From assembly GCA_002633005.1 (NCBI GenBank), contig NMRA01000006.1, positions 735,998 to 788,456 on the forward strand: 52,459 bases of DNA. The letters are read 5' to 3'. The notes under the pieces were generated by a model. That model ran no database searches. It was not told the origin of the DNA and saw nothing but the letters and a program-made list of their open reading frames with translations. A program made the translations under genes and the position numbers. Position 1 is the stretch's first letter, and the number at the start of each line of letters is the position of its first letter. Origin of the DNA: Phoronis australis. Its lineage: Eukaryota > Phoronida > Phoronidae. This document shows, one piece after another, positions 12,016 to 23,700 of the stretch.

Positions 12016-14731
12016 GTGAAACGGTCAGCCTTTGTCATAGCTACTAATGTGCTCTTGTGGTAGTGATATCCAACATGAAGAGACAGTAAATTGGATCTAC
12101 TTAATATCTGAGTATGGTCTTGTCTGACAGTGTATTCCCAAGTTCATACCTCCTTTATAGTCAAGCATATACCTTCTGCATAGCTAGGGCTGAAGTGAAG
12201 ATTTCAGGTTTGAGTGTTGGCATGACATCAATTGCATTGTTGAACAAGCTCGACTTGACATGTTATTTCGGTCTTATGCAGTATGGATAGCAGGACTGAA
12301 CTTCAGTTTAATTATTGTCGAAGGCACTTATCCAGACTCCTGTGGTACTGGACACATATTGAGGTCAATGTTTCTGTTGTCTATCTTTAGTGCGTCATAC
12401 ATCATTTCCATGTCTACAGACCCACTACCTACTCACATTGTATTTTCATGTTTTGAAAACATTCGTGAAATGTAACCTGGGTAGGCAGGACCTTGTCGCA
12501 TCACTTTTTATTCCCTGGTTTCATGTTTATATGCAGTAACACTCCCATGCTTAAATGTGCGTAGCTGTATGATAAACAAGTTGAAAATACTACATTCTGT
12601 GAAGTTGTGAATATAAAATGGTGTTGTGCAAGTCATGTTATTGAGAACAAGAATCGAGTGATGTGAGGTCATCAGTTCTAAAATCCTTGCCCTGTGGTAC
12701 TGAGTATTTGGGTAATGCGCAACACATCATTTTGTGGTTGTTATGCTCTTGTAATCTACATCATTCTGTTTGTCACATTATTATCTTCACGTGCACTGTC
12801 TGTTGTGTTGTTGAACCGTTCACCTATGGAATGCAGAAATTAATAATGCAAGTTGGCAGTTTGCATTATAATTTGTTATAGGTGGAGCATGAAAGTGCCA
12901 CCAGCAGATATTTCTGAATATTGTTTTGATATTTTGTAAAGTTGTTTTGTATAACATCTAAAAAGTTAATTTTCTTTATGTACTTCTTCATTTTCTTTCA
13001 CATGCGGACATGCATGCTGACAAGACTTTATATTTCAAAAACACCCACTGAAAATGTAACTTAATTTTGCAAGTTACATTTGGCATTGGGTTGAGGTTGA
13101 TAAAAATCAATAGAGAATGTGAGACCACTTAGAGTGCCAAAAAGTCCCAATTTTTAATGTTAACTGGGTATACTGGCTTGTGGTAGAATGCTATATGTGG
13201 TTATAATTTACGACTACCACTAGTGGGCACATGCTGTAGAATTTCAGTACATGGTGCTTGCGAATGATAATTATAACTTTAAAGCAACTAGCAGGGCCAC
13301 CTTTGAAAATGATAAAAAAATAATGTGAAAACCATTAGTTTGGTTCACGTGTTTTGGGCTGGAAACCCTTTTGATTTTTAATACACAGAGTTAGCTTTGA
13401 TATTTACAGTTGTGATCATTACAGCATGCAGTGAATGGAGTTCTGTTTGCTCACTTTAATAATTTATTCGACTTTGAAGTTTGTGACTTCCAACTCGACC
13501 CAATTAGCAATGCGTGGGTCTTTAAACAGTATGTGTGTACACTTAAAAGAGTGCATAAAATCAACATTAATTGTTTTAAATTTGTCACAGACAAAACAGA
13601 ACAAAAATTTATATTAAAATTTAATCCTTGTAACAACCAGAAAATACAAAACAATTAGATGTCTACATGAAATCAGTGAATTACATAACAATGATGCGTG
13701 AATTTACAGTAGTCTTTCTTCACACAAAAAACTGTCAAAATGGTAAATTTTCTATTAGGGCTGTTCCAGCAAAATCTGTGTGGGAGGGGGGGAAGGCAAC
13801 TGAAATAAAAATTTATGGGTGGTTGCGTTTGATTTAAATTCAAAATGGCTGGTGGTCGTACTTCAAAAAAATAAAAATTTACAGGTCGTTGTTTCATTGG
13901 GCCATAAATGTTTGATGGTGGGTAATTTCAGTGAATTTTATAAACAATCCGCACAGAGTCAAAAACTGAAACAAAAACGCATCTTACAAAAAGCTCCGAC
14001 TTTTTCACTCCCTCCGATCTCATCGGCATGCCCATAACACCAGTTAACCACAGGTGCTCAAATTTCTCGATAGCTAATAACCATATATAAGAAACATGTT
14101 TTCTTAGTAATGAATGACGTTAGTGGTGATGGAGGAACAGATAAACTCGAGCGCCTTTGCAGTCAACCACAAGAACAAAAACAAAATTACGGGTGGTTAC
14201 ATTTAAAACTTATATAAAAAATTACGGGTGGTAGGCTGAAGAAATAAATGAAAAATGTGGGTGGTGGGTGCGAAAAAAAGTTGCCTTCCCCCCTCCCATA
14301 CAGATTTTACTGGAACAACCCTTAGACTGATGAGGGAAATATCAGCTAATTTGGGTTTGTTGGCTACTTGCCTGACTACACAATTCTAATTTTGGAGGCG
14401 AATACTGAAGATAGGATAAGAATGAAGCAGCATTTCTTACTAATTCTTGTTGTGAAAAAAATTGCATACTTCTACTATATTACAAGCTAAGTAGGATTGA
14501 GAAGAATGTCAAATTATTTTCATGACGTGTGTAAAAGCACCGTATTCAATAAGTACAGGGCAACCTTTTTTAATCTCTGGCTAGTTGGCTAAGTTTACAC
14601 TGATATGAAATAGAGTTTCAATTTGACTTAATGAAATGCACAGACTTGGTTATTGCAGGTGACACTAAGTTTAATGAGAACAGAATGTGTTAACAAGAAC
14701 CACAACCGGGTTATTTTCAGTAGTTGCCTCC
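12016..14731. other. Convergent intergenic region between CLCC1 and UROD
   Basis: Both flanking genes end here tail to tail, so it should hold both 3' UTRs. I could not place either poly(A) signal with confidence. The only structured feature is the TIR element at 13758-14321. Short ORFs such as 12260-12475 and 13431-13658 look like chance. Confidence 0.5.
13758..14321. mobile_element. MITE with GGGYTGTTCCA termini and TTA duplication
   Basis: Terminal inverted repeats of about 45 bp begin GGGCTGTTCCAGCAAAATCT on the left. The right end has the complementary GGGTTGTTCCAGTAAAATCT reading inward, and both run through a G-rich block to AAGGCAACT. TTA flanks at 13755-13757 and 14322-14324 fit the 3-bp duplication of PIF/Harbinger elements. 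The inside is several degenerate repeats of a GGGTGGT-containing unit (about 13816, 14187, 14219, 14260) and has no transposase. It is therefore a non-autonomous element; the superfamily is inferred. Confidence 0.7.
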
Positions 14732-17700
14732 CTATTCACCAGAGGCTTTATTCATTTCCTCTGAGTAGCGATGCACAGCATCCACAAATGCCTTGAGACT
14801 GTCTGGTTTGAAGTCGGGGTACATGCCATGACCCAGGTTGGCGATGTAGCGCTGTGTACCAAACTTTGACACCATCTCCTTCACAGTTCTTGCAATGTCA
14901 TCCTGTTGGACAGAAAAAGTGAACATATAATGTTTCCATACAATTACCTGTTCATTTGGCCAGATACCTAGAGAACCCAAGAACATAGCTATCATTCCTG
15001 ATGATCTGAGAGCTGCTACAAACGTGTCTTCCATCAAAATCTAACTAGATTTAGAACATTCAACGCAAGGGAAAAATACAGATAAGCCTTTCTGTGGAAA
15101 CTGGATTAAATGAAAAGCTAGTCTCTGTTATGGAACATAGGTTTAAACCAGCTTTAAGAAAGGATGGGGGGAGGGGGAGTTTCCAACAGAGGTGCTAGAG
15201 TATAACAATATTTTCATAAGACAAGTTCTTTATCTTTGAAAACCATGCAAACCTGAGCTCAAATTTTAGGAAAGTACTTTTTTGTTTGAAATTTAGGAAT
15301 TTTTGACATAGCCACGTAATAAAATGAAGAAGTATGTAAAAATACGAAAGCGGTGGCGTGAAAGGTTGTATAAAAGGTCACGGCCACGTTTGAGTTGGCC
15401 ATATACTTGAAAATTAGCACTGCACACTTAAAACGTGTTAAAATGCATTATTTTGCCTACAAAACCATGTACTACTACATGTGAGCTGCATTGCTGTTAG
15501 TTCTCCTGAATATTGAAAATTTTCATACAGCAATTTTACTGAGCCAATCAAATTTTACCACACAGAAACGGGGTGGCCTTGCATTCGTATTGTGGCATTA
15601 TTTTTGAAACGTTGCCACAAAAATCATTATTTCTCCTATAACGCCATGGCCTTAAGAGGACTTACAAAACAAAGAATGCATCAAATTACACGAAAACAAC
15701 TTTATAACCAATTAACTCTACTGTATGAATTGCCACGCAGATGGAATCATACCTCACTAGCATAGAGAGCACATGGATCCAAATTGCCTTGAAGAGTTAT
15801 GGTAGCTCCCACTTGCCTCCTGCAATGAATGCATTATAAGAGTATTGTCAAGTGCCTAGGCTGTGACCCAGCACCACCTTCACAGCATGCCAGATTTATC
15901 AAACCTATTATTTTACCCAGATAAGCGTAAAAAAAAAACAACTGTCAAAGTTCAGACACTACTGTAAGTGTCCTCTGGTAAGAAGCATTTATAGTAGCTG
16001 GTTGGGAAATGAGCAAATCACCTAATTCAACTAATCTAAGATCTGACAAATGAAGTCATAAAATGTTTGGCTGTGAAGTCTCAAGATTGAATGTCATTCA
16101 AGCGATGGACCTTTCTTTGGGCTTAGCAAAGAGCAGAGTTGAGCAAAGATTGGCTTAAAACATATACAAGACTTTATGGCTACATGATGAGTGGCACTGA
16201 GAACAGTATAGGTATAAATCAAGCCAGTCACCTGGCAGACACAGGCTTGATGGTCCAGTCGAGGCCTACCACTTCATACCCACTCTTGGACAAGTCTTCC
16301 AGAGCGTAGTGGGCGTCTTTGGCAAACACAATCTGAAATAGAGTTGTCATGTGCATGATGATGACGTGAAGATTTACCACAATGTAACATATTCAGCACC
16401 AGTATTTGTTGTTATGTCCTTGTTTAGCAGTGGGAGACTTGGTGCTCACTAGGTGGCAGTTATGAAAAACATCCTTCGTTTGAACATCTGCAGAGCTTGG
16501 GAGACAAATTTTAATGTAAGAAGTACTATTATACCAGTATGAATGCAGGCGTTAGCAAGATAAATGTCCCAGACATTTCTATTGGCAAAACCCTTGCTTT
16601 ACCTATGCCACCAAGTGAATGAGTTCCCATGGTAACGTTCAGGGCTGCACATCTGATAGTTAGAATCTTTTATGAGCATGCTGGCTAATACAACATTTGT
16701 TTCCGATCATTTAAATTTCTATGAAGATTGTGGATATTTTGAACAGTTACTGTGATAAAATGAAACTATTCAGAGACTCACTGGTCGGACCTGTACTAAC
16801 TACATTAGGGGTGTAGAACAATTAATAGTATCCTGAATACCCACCATAGGAACTGAAGGCACTCCATCATTGGACAAAGCCAACTTGACATTCTTGGCGA
16901 TCTGCTTGAGGTATGGCAGAGCGAACTTGGCGAACATGTCGGGTCCCAGAATACCAGCATGAGATTCAAACACCTGAAGAAGCTGTAGACGATACGTGAC
17001 GTTAACCCTGAACTTTCTGTCAGAAAATCAAGTTCTGATGCACACTACTCAATAGGTCTCCTTTCACTTCATATTCAGTTTAGAAGTGAGCCCTGTTTTC
17101 AGAAGAAGCTTCTAAAATTTCAGGTGACGTGACCTGAAATTTTATGAGCTTGGCCTTAAACAATAACAGATTGTCAGTTCTTTCAAAGCCCCGACATCAC
17201 CTTTAATTTGACTAAGAAACAAATTGAAACCAAATAATTGCTTGTCAAAAACGTTTAACGCACAACACTGCTCAAATCTGTATTAAAATCACCTGGTGCC
17301 AGAGTGTATCTCAGCCACGTAACTTCGTACCAAGTTTCATCATGATCCATCAAACGATGGAGAAGAAATGTTACCATGGACGAATGCATAGTCAGATGAA
17401 CTGCTGAGAATGTGGGGCACAAAAAAATTCCAACCTACCAGTTTTGTGCAAAGTTGGTGTAAAGGGCAGGGCCTTGAGGCCTAAGTACGCCTGATGTACT
17501 GCAAAAGGCATCTGGCCACCTGCACTCTTTTTTGAGCAAAATTCATGAGAAATTACCATTCTTGAAATGTAAGGTAGTTAGCAGTGGCTAATGATGACTG
17601 TCACATTACCTACCTGCACCCACCCATGACCTGTTCCAACAGGCAGTTAGTGCAGTCAACAGCAGTAGCTCATGGCTGTTACACGGTGTACCTGAGGTTA

Positions 17701-20700
17701 TTTACCTGAACTCCAGCCATGACCTGCTCCACCAGGTAGCACGTGCAGCTTGGTCAATAAGTTTCTTGAAACTGTTACAACTCACCTGGGCTCCAGCCTT
17801 GACCTGTTCCACCAGGTAACTGGTAATTAGATTGGTCAACAGCTGCAGTAGCTTGTGGCTGTCTTCTGGCTCTTTGTAGAGCCACCTTTTGGCATTTGCT
17901 TGCGTGGTGGAGCCACCTCCTTCTATCATGTACGTCATCAGGGTCCACTAAAACGTAGACATAGTCAGACAAAACTTGACAAGGACATGGACATGGATAC
18001 AAGGAGAGATATGTCACAAGGCCTGAAGTATATTAAATTGATAGATCACTTCAGGGTCAGACATTATTTGACTACAACTCCAAGACCAATAAAATTTTGT
18101 ACAACATCTAAAAATGTCACATGTCAATGACCATTAGAAGGCTGACTTACCTTCTTATTGTCTGGCCCCAAACCAGACAGCAGACCAGTCTTCTAATTGT
18201 GAGAAGCCCAATTTAAAGAGCTTGACTTTTTGGTTATGCTCTGCCCACCTGTAGTGGTCCCATGTCATTTTCCAAAATATTAGAACATTTTGTACTTATT
18301 AGACAGTGGGACAGTTCCAACAATGTTTGGCTGATAGACTAGTGGAAATGTGTTGACAGAAATACAACAGAATCTGTAAGCTAGTGCAATGCCTGATGAT
18401 GAAGAATAGAATAGTGCTGTGGTTTAGGCTGTGTACTCTTAATTGAAAGGCCCAGGTTCAAGTGTGCATGACCCGCCTCCATCTCTCTGCATGAAACAGA
18501 GCGGGCAGTAGAGGATTAGAGGGCCCTCACAGAAAGTACAACCCAGTACTGATGAGACATCTTTCATTTAAAATAAGCTAAGTACTTAGTGCATCTTCAA
18601 TATGAAGGCTATGTCTGCTTAATATACACTATCATACAAGTGAGTAATATTAAGGAGGCCTAATTACTCACAGGGGCTCCACTGAAGCCAATTAAGGGCA
18701 CTTTGCCATCCAGCTTATGTCGAGTTAACCTAATGGCGTCCATGACATAGCCCAGCTCTTTCTTTACGTCAGCACTGGCGTTGAGCAAGCCGAGATCTTC
18801 AGGGGTCTTCAATGGCTCAGGGAAATGGGGGCCCTGTAATGATCAGGCCTAGATATAATGTTTTCCAGCAGTTTCTGGTCCAGGACTAACTCCCAATTAT
18901 TGTACATTATATTTTTCATAACATTAAGAAAGACAGAGACAAGTTTGAAGCCTTGAGAATGTGAAACAAGAACAATGAGCTGATATGATAGACATAGCAT
19001 GGTAACTACTACTGTAACAATAACACTTCCATTCAAATAACAATAATGCAAAAATGGATTTTCATTTTCTTAAAATTTTCAAGAAAATTTTTTTCGGTAC
19101 GAAGCAGGGTTCTCCACCCCCATAGAGCATAAGTAAACTATGCCATCGATGTGAAACAGTTTTTGTGCCCTGAATATTAAAGGGACATTATTGTCAAGAC
19201 AGTAATTTACAGAGATGGGCTTCAGCACAGAGACGACCCCCCCTCCCTGTGATCACAAGTAATTTACAGAGATGGGCTTCAGCACAGAGACAACCCCCCC
19301 TCCCTGTGGTCACAAGTAATTTACAGAGATGGGCTTCAGCACAGAAACGACCCCCCTCCCTGTGGTCACAGTCCAATTTCTGGCCGAGCTAAAACCTACT
19401 CTATAAATGGTCCAGCATTTTAAGTGTATTTAGAGTCACTAGTGCCGATTTCAGCGGGTGTCTGACAGACAATCACAAGAATTGGCGATTTGTTGCAAAA
19501 TCCCCAAACCCACTGAATTTTGTTCCTTTAATGACTCCAGTCAAAAGGTAGTAATTTTAAGAAGTCAATCCCACCTAACAACAACATCAAAAATGCGTTA
19601 TTCAACAATAAAACCAATAATCCCCCTTTAGATTTCTTTATTCCAATACTGCTCAAGAAAATAAAAACTAACCTTTCCCTTGACCATTTCAACCTGCATC
19701 CCAAGAGCTTGAGGAATGACTAGAATATCAGAGAAGATGATGGCAGCATCTAGATCATACCTACGTATAGGCTGAAATAACAAAGAACAATGCCTTGATG
19801 ACAAGTACCTAATATACAGGATGAAACAACAAAGACTACCTGGACAAAGAAAAAGTAAGACCAGCATTACTAATCTCTGTATGAAGATAATATTGTTTGC
19901 TCATTTACTGATCAGAGTGCTGCAGATTACATATGTACAATCTAAAGCCAAAGCTTTCTCTCGTCAAAATCATGCCACGCTGGCACACAATTATTTAATG
20001 AATGAATAAACCTAATTGTTACATAACCACAATTCGAGATGACAATCTGAAGTAGTCGAGTTCTACACAAATATATAGTGAATCACATACATAGCTTTTC
20101 ACATCTCAAATTAGTGTTGATTTAAACTAATTATTAACTGTAACTAAAGTTCAGCATGACCTCAGATTATGTTTGGCCACAAGGGAAAAATCTCAAGTCG
20201 CCATGAAGTCACCATTGCGAACATCAAACTCAGGCAATAATTACCCCCTAAATTTGTTTCAATGTTATTGTTGACTTCCGAACTTTAAGCTAGAAAGTTT
20301 ATAGTCAGAAAGTGACAACAGTGACTCTGAGTGAGTAAGACTTTTTGGAAAGTTTAAGTTGTGAACCTTTCCAGAGGCACCATAGCAGAATTATACAAGA
20401 AAATAAAAACGTGGATCACGCTGAATCACAGATGTTTAACTGTTGCCATGGTAGAATAAAAATTGTAACAAAAGAATACCTCATGTTGAATGAAATTAAA
20501 TATCCTTTGTAGTATTTTACCCTTTCCAGTGCATTACGAGCCCTAGTAGTGAAATAAATGTGAAGTCCATAAAATAATTGTTAACGCTAAGAATCACAGT
20601 GTCTAAACTGTTGACACATCAGAATACATGTTGAATGAAAAGCATAAAATTTGAGATGAAAAATGCACTTAATGACTCCATGGTTGTACCAAATGACCTG

Positions 20701-23700
20701 AAGCTTTGTAATTATGACTCAATTACATCAGATATGTGAATTTGAAGTTTCTACCTCAAAATCTTAGTTTGTACTCAATGACCAGATTACTTATAAAAGC
20801 AATGCATTTGACTGACATGTAGACTTACACCTGTACACTGAAATTGAAAACAACCCCTTGAAAAATGTAGGCGAAATAAGATTTTGAAAATTAGATGTCA
20901 TTTGCATCTATTGACCACTTGCGGTGCATATGAATCAAAAATACATTTTTAATAAAATTTACGGATGGCTCAAACGTACTTGGAAAGTTGAGTCATTTGA
21001 GAGTTATTGGGTTCTAGAAAAGATCAGAAAGAAAATAATAATAATACAAAGAAGATAAAAACCAGAGAATAACAATACTACACCAGTCAGCACACATCAA
21101 ACGTGCTCATCTTGTAACAGGAAGTCGCAATTGTTTGTCAAAAATCGGGGAGATACGTGCCACCAGTGTACGCAATCGTCTGCTTTCTATGTTCGTTCAT
21201 TGGTGGTAGGAATTGAGTTACAGAATGAAAGTATATTTATGAGGAGAAACTGGAGAGGTAAGTGCAAGATACTGAAAATGGGGCATGTTACCACCGTATC
21301 ACCTGTTTTGGTTGACGAATTTTAAGCCAGTCCAGTAATTTCAGATATCGTCTGGCGACCTACATTTTCAGTTTTGGTGACCTCAGATTTTATCATGCAA
21401 CCTCCGATTTTTCTCAGGTCGCCAAATGCGACTTGGCGTCAAGCTAACCATGAAGCGCTGAGAAGTTACATTTGTATCGACTTTTTCGAAGAGAAGTTAA
21501 ATGTAAATGACTAATATCTGAAATTGAAAACAGTAAACAAAGTTTAACTTACCTGTAGAGTGACTTCGCATGCCAACTCGGGTGTTCTACACACCTCAAA
21601 GAACTCATGCTTGGACCGAACTTCTTGGAACTCTGTAAAACAAGTCAACACTTGAATTTAACAAACATGACCTAAACAGAACAACACTTCATATGGAAAA
21701 AATTTTATTAATGTCTACTAAACAAGACAACAAATACATATTTTAGTAGCTCGAACACCAGCCAATAGATGTCACCCCCCATAACAGCAGCAAGATGTGA
21801 GGAAAGCACTGTGTTCACGTTTAATAGAAGAAATCAATGATGTTAATAAAAATGTTAGGAGAGTAGATCATCTACCCTGATAATACCCAACTAAAATCAT
21901 TACTTGAGGCAAAAAAATCCATTAGGAGGCACTGTGTATATGTGAGTGGCGAGACACTAAGCAATTTCATCAGACTGGCAGAATTAGAATGAAACAATAT
22001 CTTTTTCATGTTTAATTAGTAGATTATTAATGTTCTGTATGGTATCCAATCTATAAAGGAGAATGACACACAAAAAAACCTATTTCGTATCAATTTAGAT
22101 TGGGTAGTTCCACTTGACAACAGCAAGTTAAGTTGTTTTACCTAACACCTGACGGCAGACATAGGTGTTTGAAATTAATCAATGACGTAATCGGTTCGAA
22201 CGCAGTCTGTTCAGCCGTTCACAACACTCTTACTGATGTCAACTTATCGCTTGAATGCATCGTTTTACACCAATAAATCATCAAACTTTGATGTGAAACC
22301 CTTACAAATACATCGAGTTCTTGAACAAACGTGTTGTTTTTATTTCACTATTACGGATTTATAGGTAATTCAACGTACTCTAGCTTACAGAGTTCGGTCA
22401 AGGAGTGTAGACTCTTAGGACAATTTATCATGGTCGATCGCGGGAGATTGGGTTTATTTGGTAATAAATTCGAATCATTCTTCCATGAAATACAGACACT
22501 GTGTGTTGTACTTTTAGACTTCCGCTTTTTTCAGTTCTAAACACACAAAACGCGTATTATCCCAGCCGGGCCCGTCGCGGCCACCAGGACTGAGCATCAC
22601 CACCATAAACCAGCTTAAGTTAGATACTAAACTTCCAGTCATGAAGACTATACTAGTGAGCCAAAGAAATAATGTGCACATAATTATTTTGGTGACATAG
22701 CCACGAAACTGCAAATCTACTTACTTGTCGGGGGCTGCGAAGTCAAGTTGCCCTTTTACAGAACCGTCAGGACAAAAGTTGTACAGTAACGATGATGTGA
22801 ATAATGTATTTGTATATCTAAATAAAGATTCCCCAAACATGTGACCATAGCATGTAAAATCGAGTTATTGTTTCACAACAGCTTTCTGTCAGCAAACAGA
22901 CTTTGTTTTATATAAGCATCGCTTAGGGTGAGAAAAGTTCATTTTGAAACAGAACGCAGAATAACAAACGTCAACATAAGAACTCGCAATCCCGACTTAG
23001 ACGAGAGCACATCCGACGAAGACTTCACAGGTGGATCGTTAAGTTTCACAGGCTATCAGTTTGAACAGGAATACAGTGATCAAGAAATAATAAAGAGACG
23101 CCGTGAACATGCACAGGCAACGGAACCTTTTAAAGGCGAAGGCAACCTTTTTCCATGTCATTTTGAGCTAAAATAAGGTTGGTTGGTTATCCTAGACATA
23201 TTTTCCACTTAATTACAGCTTTTCGTAATTTTATAAATTACTCGTCCGCTACTCCGGAAGTGACGTTTTAGGAGGCAAGCGCTTCCCGCCACTTGGTTTT
23301 GCGTTGACTTTACCGTGCGAATCTGTTCTATTCTACTTTTGTTTTGTGCTGTTTTTCAACAATTGTCACCACCACTTTCCATCGGCGAGTATTCTGCTGC
23401 AAGATAGGTTAGTAGAGAACTCAACCACGTTGGATTTAGGGCGGATTGTTTAGTGTGTTGTAAGCTGAAAATGGCTGGAGTCAGTGACCCGTATCACAGT
23501 GACAGTACTGTGAGTGACGGAGACCTTGTTCACAGCAGTGGTGACGAGGAATTTTTTCACGGACATTCAGTGGGTGGGTACATGTTTGAGCCCGAGTATA
23601 ACGAGGCAGAGTACGCACAGGCACAGGCAGCTGTTGAGAGAAACGAGGCGGCTACTGAGAACAGACGTGGTGACAAATCTTGGTGCAAATGCACTGTGTG

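Noticed and set aside
19194-19376. 60-codon ORF of three repeated peptides
   Set aside because: The 57-bp minisatellite length is divisible by three, so the frame stays open trivially.
21131-21325. ORF with a CHQC motif, reminiscent of CDCA7-type zinc fingers
   Set aside because: Only one CxxC pair is present and the remaining zinc ligands are absent; most likely chance in a UROD intron.
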